Of a stretch of DNA of 64,000 bases, positions 26,103 through 34,632 are shown piece by piece. The first letter of the stretch is position 1. Each line of letters begins with the position of its first letter. The notes beneath the pieces were generated by a model. That model ran no database searches, was not told the DNA's origin, and was given only the letters and a program-made list of their open reading frames with translations. The stretch is from Dyella tabacisoli (GTDB taxonomy: Bacteria; Pseudomonadota; Gammaproteobacteria; Xanthomonadales; Rhodanobacteraceae), in assembly GCF_003350925.1 (NCBI RefSeq), contig NZ_KZ857174.1, positions 435,484 through 499,483 of the forward strand. Reading direction: 5' to 3'. A program made the translations under genes and the position numbers.

Positions 26103-26948
26103 TTATCGACTGCGCCGGGTGACGCGAAATTGCTGCACGCGACGATCGTCGGCTTCGGTGACATGGAACAGATAGTTGCCGATGGCGATCTCCTCGCCCA
26201 CTTCGGGCAGGTGACCGAACTCGGAGGTGGCCATGCCGCCCACGGTGTCGAATTCTTCATCGGAGAAATCGGCACCGGTCTGTTCGTTGAAGTCGTCGAT
26301 CGGTGTCAGTGCGCTGAGCAGCCAGCCGCCATCGGCCTGCTCGTGCATCAGCTCGGGCTCTTCCTCGTCGTCGTGCTCGTCGTCGATCTCGCCGACGATT
26401 TCCTCCAGCACGTCTTCAATGGTGATGAGGCCGGCGACGCCGCCGTATTCGTCAACCACCAGTGCCATGTGATTGCGGGTGTGGCGGAATTCCGCCAGCA
26501 GCACGTTCAAGCGCATGGATTCGGGAATCAGCACGGCCGGGCGCAGGATCGAGTGAATATCGAAGACGTGGCCGTCACCGATGTACTTCAGCAGATCTTT
26601 GGCCAGCAGGATGCCGACGATCTCGTCTTTGTCTTCGCCATGGATGGGGAATCGCGAATGGCCGGATTCGATCACGGTGGCGAGAATGTCGGCCAGTGGC
26701 GCCTCGGTCGAGAACATCACGATTTGCGCGCGCGGAACCATGACATCGTCCACGCTCAGTTCGGTGACCTTGATGGCGCCCTCGACCATGGTCAAGGTGT
26801 CATTGGACAACAGGCCTTTGGCCTGCGCGGCGCGCAGCTCCTCAAGAAGCTCTTGGCGGTTGCGCGGTTCACCGGAAAACATATGGCCCAGTCGATCCCA
26901 CCATGAGCGGTGGGCCGGGCCGCTGGTACTGCCAGGGTCCTCGTTCAT
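26103..26948 (-). CDS. ybeX: CorC/HlyC family CBS-domain protein
   Basis: A 281-aa protein corresponding to YbeX/CorC. After a short N-terminal region (NRQELLEELRAAQAKGLL) it has two CBS domains (VDDVMVPRAQIVMF at about 66-79; RNHMALVVDEYGGVAGLITI near 157-176) and a C-terminal CorC_HlyC domain (DFNEQTGADFSDEEFDTVGG). An acidic linker EIDDEHDDEEEPEL follows the CBS pair. Family members lack a membrane channel in this short form and are linked to Mg2+/Co2+ efflux and ribosome maintenance. It is the third member of the conserved ybeZ-ybeY-ybeX order. Confidence 0.92.
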   Translation of the reverse strand: MNEDPGSTSGPAHRSWWDRLGHMFSGEPRNRQELLEELRAAQAKGLLSNDTLTMVEGAIKVTELSVDDVMVPRAQIVMFSTEAPLADILATVIESGHSRFPIHGEDKDEIVGILLAKDLLKYIGDGHVFDIHSILRPAVLIPESMRLNVLLAEFRHTRNHMALVVDEYGGVAGLITIEDVLEEIVGEIDDEHDDEEEPELMHEQADGGWLLSALTPIDDFNEQTGADFSDEEFDTVGGMATSEFGHLPEVGEEIAIGNYLFHVTEADDRRVQQFRVTRRSR

Positions 26949-27070
26949 TACTCTTTTGAATGCTGCCCAGTATGGGCGGAATGGGGAGTCTAGCGGAAAA
27001 TTCGTGACGATTCTGATTACCCCGCCTGCTTGCGCAGGAGGGCGTTGACTGCGGCGAGCCTCAGTTTTTT

Positions 27071-27156
27071 GCTCCTCCCCCTGTGCCCAGGGGCGGTTGC
27101 GAGGGGGTAGAGGGCTTGCCGCACGGATTCAGCCCTCCCTTGCTGGCAGGGGAGGG
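27071..27156. repeat. Two GC-rich palindromes between ybeY and corC
   Basis: CCCCTG-TGCC-CAGGGG (27078-27093) and CCCTCCCTTGC-TG-GCAGGGGAGGG (27133-27156, one wobble) lie between co-directional genes. The second closely matches the palindrome at 23714-23737. Confidence 0.65.
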
Positions 27157-27164
27157 AGTCAGGT

Positions 27165-27653
27165 TCAGGCGTAGGGGTCGGCAATGCCCAAGCCGGCCAA
27201 AATCCGTGTTTCCAGGGCTTCCATGGCTTCGGCCTCAGCCTCTTCGAGATGGTCGTAGCCCAAGAGATGCAATACCCCATGCACGGTCAGATGTGCCCAG
27301 TGATCGCGTGCCGCTTTGCCTTGCTCGGCGGCTTCGCGGGTCACGACGGGGGCGCAAATGGCCAGGTCGCCGAGCAAGGGCAGGTTCACGCCAGGGGGCA
27401 GTTCGGCGGGAAAGGACAGCACGTTGGTGGCGTAGTCTTTGCCGCGGTAGTCGCGATTGAGTGCGCGCCCCTCAATGGTATCGACGATGCGGATCGCAAG
27501 TTCCGCAGGCTTGCGCCGCTTCGCGCCGCGAAGCGCCGCTTCCACCCAGTGACGAAAGCTGAGGGGGGCAGGCAGGCCGGCGCGTGAAACCGCGTAGCCG
27601 ATATGAACGATAGGGGGCGGTACTGACGTTGCAGCGGGAGGTTGGCGTGGCAT
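27165..27653 (-). CDS. ybeY: Endoribonuclease YbeY (rRNA maturation factor)
   Basis: A 162-aa metal-dependent RNase required for 16S rRNA 3'-end maturation and ribosome quality control. The zinc motif is [11 protein letters not shown] near residues 131-141, with the family segment [18 protein letters not shown] in the middle. I start at the ATG giving [10 protein letters not shown] (27653), 4 nt after the phoH stop. The open frame extends upstream only inside phoH. It is co-transcribed with phoH, in the same order as in E. coli. Confidence 0.94.
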   Translation of the reverse strand: MPRQPPAATSVPPPIVHIGYAVSRAGLPAPLSFRHWVEAALRGAKRRKPAELAIRIVDTIEGRALNRDYRGKDYATNVLSFPAELPPGVNLPLLGDLAICAPVVTREAAEQGKAARDHWAHLTVHGVLHLLGYDHLEEAEAEAMEALETRILAGLGIADPYA

Positions 27654-27657
27654 TCGA

Positions 27658-28677
27658 TCAGTTCGCCCGGCCGGATTTATCACTGTTTCCGTTGCCCGAG
27701 TCCCGGCCCTCGGCCGCATCCTCGAATGCCTCATAAGCGCGCACGATCTTCGCGACCAGCGGGTGGCGCACCACGTCGCGTGAGGTGAAGAAGGTGAAGC
27801 TGATGCCATCGACGCCGCGCAATACTTCCACAGCGTGACGCAGGCCGGAGCGCACATGGCGGGGCAGGTCGATCTGACTGACGTCGCCGGTGATGACGGC
27901 GACCGAGCCGAAACCGATACGGGTCAGAAACATCTTCATCTGTTCGACGGTGGTGTTTTGCGCCTCGTCGAGGATGACGTAAGAGTCGTTGAGGGTGCGC
28001 CCGCGCATATAGGCCAGCGGCGCGATTTCAATCACGTTGCGCTCGATCAGCTTGGCGACTTTTTCAAAGCCGAGCATTTCGTATAACGCGTCGTATAGAG
28101 GGCGCAGGTATGGGTCGACCTTCTGCGACAGGTCGCCGGGCAGGAAGCCGAGCTTTTCACCGGCTTCGACGGCTGGGCGCACCAAGAGCAGGCGCTGCAC
28201 ACGGTTTGCTTCCAGCGCCTCGACAGCACTGGCCACCGCAAGATAGGTCTTGCCGGTGCCGGCGGGGCCGACGCCGAAGCTGATGTCATGGGTGGTGATG
28301 GCGTGCAGATAGCGCGCCTGATTAGGGCCACGGCCCTTAATCACGCCGCGCTTGACCTTGATGGTTACCTCTTGTGCGTCCTCCGCGGCTTCGGCGGTGA
28401 TGGCGTCGATGCCCGATTCGGCCAGGTACAAGTTGATCTTGGCGCCGGTCAGTGCCTCTTTCTCGGTGACGGTATAGAGCGCGCGCAGTACTTTCTCGGT
28501 CGCACGGGCGGCCAGTTCCTCGCCGATCACCTGGAATACGTGACCGCGATGGTCGATTTCTACGCCCAGGCGCAATTCGATCTGGCGCAGGTGCTCATCG
28601 AAGGGTCCGCACAGGCTAGCGAGGCGGGCGTTATCTTGGGGGTCGAGCGCAAAGTTGCGCTGATTGAGGTCGGTCAT
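27658..28677 (-). CDS. ybeZ: PhoH family ATPase (YbeZ)
   Basis: A 339-aa PhoH-like P-loop ATPase. Walker A is [17 protein letters not shown] near 140-156 and Walker B is [11 protein letters not shown] near 234-244. The N-terminal segment ([19 protein letters not shown]) is a KH-like RNA-binding part found in YbeZ. The [20 protein letters not shown] segment is typical of the family. It acts with YbeY in RNA processing. The ATG at 28677 follows a weak ribosome-binding site; the 39 nt of open frame upstream is not conserved-looking. Confidence 0.93.
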   Translation of the reverse strand: MTDLNQRNFALDPQDNARLASLCGPFDEHLRQIELRLGVEIDHRGHVFQVIGEELAARATEKVLRALYTVTEKEALTGAKINLYLAESGIDAITAEAAEDAQEVTIKVKRGVIKGRGPNQARYLHAITTHDISFGVGPAGTGKTYLAVASAVEALEANRVQRLLLVRPAVEAGEKLGFLPGDLSQKVDPYLRPLYDALYEMLGFEKVAKLIERNVIEIAPLAYMRGRTLNDSYVILDEAQNTTVEQMKMFLTRIGFGSVAVITGDVSQIDLPRHVRSGLRHAVEVLRGVDGISFTFFTSRDVVRHPLVAKIVRAYEAFEDAAEGRDSGNGNSDKSGRAN

Positions 28678-28775
28678 AGGCGCGCGAGAGTAGCGCGTGG
28701 CGCGCGTAAGGGCCACTACGTGGAGATGATGACCATAGGCTTTTCGGCTATTTCAGAATGGGCGGCACTTGCAAA

Positions 28776-28793
28776 TAATTAATTGATTAATTA
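28776..28793. promoter_or_regulatory. Palindromic operator candidate upstream of the TetR gene
   Basis: An AT-rich dyad, TAATTAAT-TG-ATTAATTA, with perfect 8-bp arms ends 10 nt before the TetR ATG. It stands out sharply from the GC-rich background. Its position suggests autorepression of the TetR-HlyD-ABC operon. Confidence 0.6.
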
Positions 28794-28803
28794 ATTTTGT
28801 CGC

Positions 28804-29487
28804 ATGGCAACGACATCCAAGCGCCCGACAACAGCCAAGGCTCCGGCAAAGGCATCGCGTAACCGAAGTGCGGGTCGCCCCAGCGCCGACGATCGCGATT
28901 TGCGCGGGCATCTGCTGGATATGGCGATCGCCCGGTTTGCCCGCGAGGGCATCGGCGCAACATCGTTGCGTGCTATTGCCACGGATGCGGGCGTCACGCC
29001 GGCCATGCTGCATTACTACTTTGGCGACAAGGCGCAGCTAAAGCAGGCGTTGGTTGAGGAGCGTTTGCTTCCGGCGCTGGTGCCGATGCGCGAGCATCTC
29101 GCGCAAGCCGGTGACGACCCGGCGGTGCTGGTGACCCACTTTGTTCGCGGTATCAGCGGGATCGTTGCGCAAAATCCGTGGTTGCCGTCGCTATGGGTGC
29201 GTGAGGTCTTGTGCGATGGCGGCGAATTACGCGAGCTGATCTTTGGCCAGGTCATCCCCGGTCTGCCGCAGATGCTTGCGCAACGTTTCGCGGCAGCGCA
29301 GAAGGCCGGTCGTCTTAACCCAGGGCTCGATCCGCGATTACTGGTGGTTTCGCTGGTTGGATTGACCCTGTTTCCAGCGGCTGGCGCGCCGATCTGGCGA
29401 CGTGTTTTTGACGCCGACGACCTCGGCTCGGACGCTTTGCTGAGGCATACCTTGGCCTTGCTTGGCGGCGGCGTAAGCGCGAATTGA
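28804..29487 (+). CDS. TetR family regulator, CecR-like
   Basis: A 227-aa repressor. A basic, Ala/Lys-rich N-terminal tail precedes the TetR DNA-binding domain, whose HTH reads TSLRAIATDAGVTPAMLHYY with FGDKAQLKQAL after it (about 58-89). The C-terminal ligand domain is CecR/CerR-like in length. It is the first gene of an operon with an HlyD adaptor, an ABC ATPase and an ABC-2 permease, the same order as E. coli cecR-ybhGFSR. It should repress the operon and be released by a small-molecule inducer. An AT-rich palindrome just upstream is the likely operator. Confidence 0.9.
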   Translation: MATTSKRPTTAKAPAKASRNRSAGRPSADDRDLRGHLLDMAIARFAREGIGATSLRAIATDAGVTPAMLHYYFGDKAQLKQALVEERLLPALVPMREHLAQAGDDPAVLVTHFVRGISGIVAQNPWLPSLWVREVLCDGGELRELIFGQVIPGLPQMLAQRFAAAQKAGRLNPGLDPRLLVVSLVGLTLFPAAGAPIWRRVFDADDLGSDALLRHTLALLGGGVSAN

Positions 29488-29516
29488 GTGAGACGAATCA
29501 TTTCGAGAGGATGAGC

Positions 29517-30494
29517 ATGACCGACTTGGCACCCTTTGCCCTTCGTGTTTCGTTTTTGACTTTGGTCTGCGTGGCATGCCTTGCCGCCTGTACGAAAGAG
29601 CCGCCACGTGCGTTAGGCACGCTGGAATACGACCGCATCACGTTGCCCGCACCCGCCGCCGAACGGGTGGTTGCGGTGACGGTGCGTGAGGGCGAGCAAA
29701 TCGAAGCCGGGCGTCCATTGCTGAAGTTGGACCCGACACATACCGAGTCCGAGCTGGCCGCAGCACAGGCGCTGGCACAACAGCAACGCGAAGCGCTTAT
29801 TGAACTGAGGATAGGGCCGCGCAGCGAAGACATTGCCAAGGCGCGCGCTGATCTAGCCGCCAGCCAGGCTCAGGCGCGCGATGCGCGAGCGTATTACGAG
29901 CGCCTGCTGCCACTTGCCAAGGGCAATAACGTGGCCGCCTCGGATCTCGATCACGCACATGCCGCCGCCGGCAATGCCGATGGCCAGGTGGCTGCAGCAC
30001 GTGCGGTACTCGATGCGCTGCTGCACGGCACGCGTCCTGAGCAGATCGCACAGGGCGAGGCCGCACTGGCTGCGGCGGTGGCGCAGGCCGAGGCGCAGAA
30101 GGTTTTACTAAGTAAATTGAATGTCGTCGCTCCGCGTGCGGGGCGAGTCGACAGTATTCCGTACAAGCTTGGGGATCAGGCCCCTGTCGGATCGCCGTTG
30201 GCGGTCTTGCTGGCCGGCGATGCACCGTATGCGCGCATTTATGTGCAGGAGCCTATGCGTGCAAACGTGCACGTCGGCGATGTAATGCGCGTGCATGTGG
30301 ACGGCCGCGACGCGTCGTATCTCGGCAAGGTGCGGATGATTCGCAGCGAGCCTGAATTCACGCCGTACTACGCGTTGATCGGTGAAGACGCTGCGCGCCT
30401 GAGTTACATCGCCGAGGTTGCGCTCGGCCCTGATGCGGCCAACCTCCCTGCGGGCTTGCCGGTGCATGCGGACTACGTCGGGCCGGGCAAGTGA
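29517..30494 (+). CDS. HlyD/YbhG-like periplasmic adaptor, lipoprotein
   Basis: A 325-aa membrane fusion protein. The signal sequence ends in a lipobox (VCVACLAACTKEPP), so the mature protein would be an inner- or outer-membrane lipoprotein facing the periplasm. It has the lipoyl halves (ERVVAVTVREGEQIEAGRPL and LSKLNVVAPRAGRVDSIPY) flanking a long Ala/Gln-rich coiled-coil hairpin at about 75-190. I choose ATG 29517, which has GAGAGG 6 nt upstream; a TTG at 29484 overlaps the TetR stop but would hide the signal peptide behind a charged tail. It links the ABC exporter to an outer-membrane exit. Confidence 0.9.
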   Translation: MTDLAPFALRVSFLTLVCVACLAACTKEPPRALGTLEYDRITLPAPAAERVVAVTVREGEQIEAGRPLLKLDPTHTESELAAAQALAQQQREALIELRIGPRSEDIAKARADLAASQAQARDARAYYERLLPLAKGNNVAASDLDHAHAAAGNADGQVAAARAVLDALLHGTRPEQIAQGEAALAAAVAQAEAQKVLLSKLNVVAPRAGRVDSIPYKLGDQAPVGSPLAVLLAGDAPYARIYVQEPMRANVHVGDVMRVHVDGRDASYLGKVRMIRSEPEFTPYYALIGEDAARLSYIAEVALGPDAANLPAGLPVHADYVGPGK

Positions 30495-31456
30495 GTGCGG
30501 GCGATGATGGCATTGCGATTCGCGTGCATGGTTTGACCAAGCGCTTCGGCTCCCTTGTTGCCGTCGATCATGTCGATCTAACGGTACCGGGCCAGCATGT
30601 TTACGGTTTTCTCGGCCCGAATGGTTCGGGTAAATCCACCACCATCCGCATGCTTTGTGGCCTGCTGACACCCAGCGAAGGCGAGATCGATGTACTTGGG
30701 CTGCGCATCCCCGCACAAGCCGAAGCATTGCGTAGTCGCATCGGCTACATGACACAAAAGTTCTCGTTGTTCGATGACCTCACCGTGCGCGAGAACCTGG
30801 AGTTTATGGCCGCGATACAAGGGGTGCCGAAAACGCGCACGGCCCGTCGTGTCGATGAGCTTATCGAGCAGTACCACTTCAGCGATCGTCAAAAACAGCT
30901 CGCTGGCACCATGAGTGGCGGCCAGAAGCAGCGTCTTGCACTTGCCTGTGCGGTGATCCATGGGCCGGAGCTGTTGTTTCTCGACGAACCGACCAGTGCG
31001 GTCGATCCCGAGTCGCGCCGCGACTTCTGGGAGAAACTCTTCGAGTTGGCGGACGCCGGCACCACGCTGCTGGTTTCCACTCACCTTATGGATGAAGCGG
31101 AACGCTGCCATCGCCTGGCGATTCTCGATCAAGGCGTTTTGGTGGCCGATGGCACGCCGAGCGAGCTTACCGCCAAGCTATACGGACACACTTTCATCGT
31201 GGAGGCCGATGATCCGCGGCGTGCGCAGCGTGCGCTGGTGGATGCGCCCGAGGTGCTTGGTGTCGCGCAGGTAGGCAATACCTTGCGCGTGCTGACCCAT
31301 GCCGGCGGCGTCGATACGGGCGGAGCAGGGCAATATCTGCGGGATCTACTTGGACGCGCCGGGCAGGTGGTCAAAGTGCATGCGGCACAACCTAATCTGG
31401 AGGATGTGTTTGTCGCGGTGACTCGTAAGAGTCGACAAGAGGAGCGCATGGCATGA
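30491..31456 (+). CDS. ABC exporter ATPase, YbhF-like single domain
   Basis: A 321-aa ABC-2 type ATPase. Walker A is GPNGSGKST near 42-50, the signature is MSGGQKQRLALA near 142-153, and Walker B is LLFLDEPTSAVDP, followed by the H-loop STHLMDEAERC. It has one nucleotide-binding domain, whereas E. coli YbhF has two, so it must act as a homodimer. GTG start overlaps the adaptor stop by 4 nt. It powers the permease encoded next. Confidence 0.93.
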   Translation: MSAGDDGIAIRVHGLTKRFGSLVAVDHVDLTVPGQHVYGFLGPNGSGKSTTIRMLCGLLTPSEGEIDVLGLRIPAQAEALRSRIGYMTQKFSLFDDLTVRENLEFMAAIQGVPKTRTARRVDELIEQYHFSDRQKQLAGTMSGGQKQRLALACAVIHGPELLFLDEPTSAVDPESRRDFWEKLFELADAGTTLLVSTHLMDEAERCHRLAILDQGVLVADGTPSELTAKLYGHTFIVEADDPRRAQRALVDAPEVLGVAQVGNTLRVLTHAGGVDTGGAGQYLRDLLGRAGQVVKVHAAQPNLEDVFVAVTRKSRQEERMA

Positions 31457-32562
31457 GCTGGCGTCGTCTCTGGGCCATCGTCATCAAAGAGCTGCGCCAG
31501 ATGCGCCGCGATCGCATCACGTTGGCGATGATCGTGGGCATTCCGGTGATGCAGTTGGTGTTATTCGGCTACGCGATCAACACCAATTTGCGTGGGCTCG
31601 AAGCGGGTATTTCAGATCAATCCAATACGGCTGGTTCGCGCGCGCTGGTGATGGATATGTTGGCGACCGGGGTGATTGCGCCGGTTGCCCGGGCGGATAC
31701 ACCGGAAGAGCTGATGACGATGCTGCGGCGCGGCCGGATCAGCGTGGGCATAGTGGTGCCGCCGGATTTCGAGCGCCGCCGATTGGATGGCCGCGCGGTG
31801 GCGCAGATCCTGGTTGATGGTAGCGACAACACTGTGCAGGGCGCCGCCGTGCAGCTTGCGCAGGTGCCGGTCGATAACTGGGTGCCGGATGCGCGCGCGC
31901 CGATGCGGAGTACGCCGAACGAGGGGCGGATCAGTATCGTCGGTTTCTACAACCCGCAGCGACGCTCGGCAGTCAATATCGTACCGGGGCTGGTCGGGGT
32001 GATTCTGACCATGACGATGGTGTTGTTCACCGGCATCGCCATCGTGCGCGAACGCGAGCGCGGCAATATGGAGCTGCTGATCGCCACGCCATTGATCAGT
32101 GCGGAGCTGATGATCGGCAAGGTGCTGCCATACATCGCGATAGGCTTGGTGCAGACCAGCGTGATTCTCGCATTGGGTCGCTGGCTGTTTGTGGTGCCTA
32201 TCAACGGCAGTCTGTTAGACGTATATGTGGCGGCGGTTCTGTTGATAATGGCCAACCTCACGTTGGGCCTGTTGATTTCCACGCGTGCGCAATCACAGTT
32301 TCAGGCGATGCAGATGGCGTTCTTCATCTTTCTGCCGTCCATATTGCTATCGGGCTTTATGTTCCCGTTTGCGGGGATGCCGAAGGTGGCGCAGTGGTTG
32401 GCCGAGATCTTGCCACTGACGCATTTTCTGCGGCTGATTCGCGGGGTGATGCTGCGCGGCGCCAGTCTGTGGGAGCTGTGGGTCGATGTGCTGGCGCTGC
32501 TGGCCTTTATCGTGGTGATGATGACTGCTGCGATCCTGCGTTTTCGCAAACGGCTGGATTGA
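31453..32562 (+). CDS. ABC-2 type permease, YbhS/YbhR-like
   Basis: A 369-aa permease. One N-terminal membrane helix (LAMIVGIPVMQLVLFGYAIN) is followed by a large periplasmic domain and five C-terminal helices, with the conserved motif NIVPGLVGVILTMTMVLFTG and IVRERERGNMELLIATPL. ATGA overlap with the ATPase gene. E. coli has two different permeases here (YbhS and YbhR); only one is present, so a homodimeric channel is likely. Exported substrate unknown, possibly drug-like compounds by analogy with YbhFSR. Confidence 0.92.
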   Translation: MSWRRLWAIVIKELRQMRRDRITLAMIVGIPVMQLVLFGYAINTNLRGLEAGISDQSNTAGSRALVMDMLATGVIAPVARADTPEELMTMLRRGRISVGIVVPPDFERRRLDGRAVAQILVDGSDNTVQGAAVQLAQVPVDNWVPDARAPMRSTPNEGRISIVGFYNPQRRSAVNIVPGLVGVILTMTMVLFTGIAIVRERERGNMELLIATPLISAELMIGKVLPYIAIGLVQTSVILALGRWLFVVPINGSLLDVYVAAVLLIMANLTLGLLISTRAQSQFQAMQMAFFIFLPSILLSGFMFPFAGMPKVAQWLAEILPLTHFLRLIRGVMLRGASLWELWVDVLALLAFIVVMMTAAILRFRKRLD

Positions 32563-32574
32563 ACTTCAGGCGGC

Positions 32575-33069
32575 TTATAGCTGCCGGTGCATCACGTAAA
32601 CGTCGGTCGGCCCGTGTTCGGCATGACGGAATGCGCCTGGAACCTGGCCGACGATCTGAAAGCCATGGCGCTGCCATAGCCGCACGGCGGTGGTATTGGT
32701 CGACACCACGAAATTGAATTGCATCGCGGTGAAGCCGGCGCGGCGTGCCTCGTCCAGCGAGTGCGCGCACATCTTGGAAGCAATGCCTTGGCCGCGTGCG
32801 TTCGGCGCGACCATATAGCCGGCATTGGCGACATGGCCGCCGAGGCCGGGCTGGTTGGGCTTTAGCATGTAGCAGCCCAACACTTCGGTATTGCGTTCGG
32901 CGACAAAGCAGCGGCTGGGCGGGGTGGTCCACCATTCGCGCGCTTGTTCAAAGCTCAACTCGGGTGGGTAACTGTATGTGTCTCCACCGGCGATCACGCT
33001 ACGGAACACGGGCCAGACGCGCTCGAATTCATCCGCACCGATTTCGCGGAGGATGAGTTCGACACTCAC
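32575..33069 (-). CDS. GNAT family N-acetyltransferase
   Basis: A 164-aa acetyltransferase with the GNAT acetyl-CoA site in [20 protein letters not shown] (about 86-105) and the C-terminal [20 protein letters not shown]. The N-terminus ([20 protein letters not shown]) fits the same fold. GTG start overlaps the miaB stop by 4 nt, so it is translationally coupled to miaB, though a functional link is not obvious. It converges on the ABC permease gene with 12 nt between stops. Substrate unknown. Confidence 0.88.
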   Translation of the reverse strand: MSVELILREIGADEFERVWPVFRSVIAGGDTYSYPPELSFEQAREWWTTPPSRCFVAERNTEVLGCYMLKPNQPGLGGHVANAGYMVAPNARGQGIASKMCAHSLDEARRAGFTAMQFNFVVSTNTTAVRLWQRHGFQIVGQVPGAFRHAEHGPTDVYVMHRQL

Positions 33070-34433
33070 GAAGCGAGGGTGACCGATTCGTCGGTGTGAA
33101 GGTCGTCGACTGACAGCAGGCGACCACGCAGCGAGTTGCTCATGGCGTCGGTAATGAGTACATCGGCGAATTGCCCGATCAGGCGGCGGTGACCGGTGAA
33201 GTTCACGTAGCGCATGTTTTCGGTACGGCCGGAGAGTTCGTTGGGATCGCGCCGGCTGGGTTTTTCCACCAGCACACGCTGCACGGTGCCGAGCATCGCT
33301 TCGTTGATCTTTTTCGCATTGGCATTCAGTACGGCTTGCAAGCGCGACAGGCGCTCTTGCTTGACGGCCATCGGCGTGTCGTCGGCAAGGTTTGCCGCGG
33401 GCGTACCGGGACGCGAGGAGAAGATAAAGGAGAAGCTTTGGTCGAAGCCGACGTCGTCGATCAGCTTCATGGTCTTGTCGAAATCTTCATCGGTCTCGCC
33501 GGGAAAGCCGACGATGAAATCCGAAGAAACGCAGATATCGGGACGCACCGCACGTAGCTTGCGGATCTTCTGCTTGAATTCCAGGGCGGTGTAGCCGCGC
33601 TTCATTGCGCTAAGAATGCGGTCGGAGCCTGCTTGCACCGGCAGATGCAGATAGTTGGCCAGTTGCGGCACGTTGACGTAGGCCTCGACCAGCGAGTCGG
33701 AGAACTCCAGCGGATGCGAGGTGGTGAAGCGGATGCGGCCGATGCCTTCGATCTGGGCAATCGCATGAATCAGTACGGCGAGATCGGCGATGCTGCCATC
33801 GTGCATCGGGCCACGATACGCGTTGACGTTTTGGCCCAACAGATTCACTTCGCGCACGCCTTGTGCGGCGAGCTGGGCGACCTCGACGATAACGTCGTCG
33901 AAGGGGCGGCTGATTTCCTCGCCACGGGTATACGGCACCACGCAGTACGAGCAGTACTTGGAGCAACCTTCCATGATCGAGACGAAGGCGGTCGGGCCTT
34001 CGGCGCGTGGCTCGGGCAAGCGGTCGAATTTCTCGATCTCGGGGAAGCTGATATCTACTTGTGACTTGCCGCTGCTGCGTTGCGCTTCGATCAGCGCCGG
34101 CAGGCGGTGCAGGGTCTGTGGGCCGAAGACCAGATCCACATAAGGCGCGCGCTTGAGGATGGCCTCGCCTTCTTGCGAGGCCACGCAACCACCCACGCCG
34201 ATCAAGACCGGCTTGCCGCCTTGCTTGTGCTCTCTCCAGCGGCCGAGTTGGCTAAATACCTTCTCCTGCGCTTTTTCGCGAATGGAGCAGGTATTGATGA
34301 GGATCACGTCCGCCTCGGACTCGTCCTGGGTCAACTCCAGGCCGTGCGAAGCCTTAAGCACGTCAGCCATTTTGGCCGAGTCGTACTCGTTCATCTGGCA
34401 GCCGTGGGTCTTGATGAAAAGCTTGCCGCTCAT
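33066..34433 (-). CDS. miaB: tRNA-2-methylthio-N6-dimethylallyladenosine synthase MiaB
   Basis: A 455-aa radical-SAM methylthiotransferase that adds the 2-methylthio group at A37 of tRNAs reading UNN codons. The N-terminal cluster cysteines are in [12 protein letters not shown] and [10 protein letters not shown] plus [10 protein letters not shown]. The radical-SAM CxxxCxxC is in [19 protein letters not shown]-terminal TRAM domain follows. I start at ATG 34433 ([12 protein letters not shown]); the open frame continues to 34646 without conservation. In E. coli miaB directly precedes ybeZ, but here a 3.8 kb opposite-strand efflux operon and a GNAT gene intervene. Confidence 0.95.
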   Translation of the reverse strand: MSGKLFIKTHGCQMNEYDSAKMADVLKASHGLELTQDESEADVILINTCSIREKAQEKVFSQLGRWREHKQGGKPVLIGVGGCVASQEGEAILKRAPYVDLVFGPQTLHRLPALIEAQRSSGKSQVDISFPEIEKFDRLPEPRAEGPTAFVSIMEGCSKYCSYCVVPYTRGEEISRPFDDVIVEVAQLAAQGVREVNLLGQNVNAYRGPMHDGSIADLAVLIHAIAQIEGIGRIRFTTSHPLEFSDSLVEAYVNVPQLANYLHLPVQAGSDRILSAMKRGYTALEFKQKIRKLRAVRPDICVSSDFIVGFPGETDEDFDKTMKLIDDVGFDQSFSFIFSSRPGTPAANLADDTPMAVKQERLSRLQAVLNANAKKINEAMLGTVQRVLVEKPSRRDPNELSGRTENMRYVNFTGHRRLIGQFADVLITDAMSNSLRGRLLSVDDLHTDESVTLAS

Positions 34434-34632
34434 GGCATCGGTACCGATTAAAGACAGAAACGGCGGTTGGCGCCGAACCGCGTAGTTTACGCGCCTGAGG
34501 TGGCGGCTGCCAGTCGGGTGGGTATGGCGAATCAAGCACTTGCGGCGATCCGTGAGGAGCAAGCTTGCGTTGGCGCACGAAACGATAGTTGCGCGCTTGG
34601 CTTGACAGACAGGCCGCTGCACACTGCGCGCC

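Noticed and set aside
26052..26906. 284-codon plus-strand frame over corC
   Set aside because: Antisense to a clear CorC protein; composition (Val/Gly/Gln/His-rich) is typical of a reverse-strand shadow.
33610..34188. Minus-strand alternate frame within miaB
   Set aside because: Arg-rich shadow of miaB, no domain or start signal.
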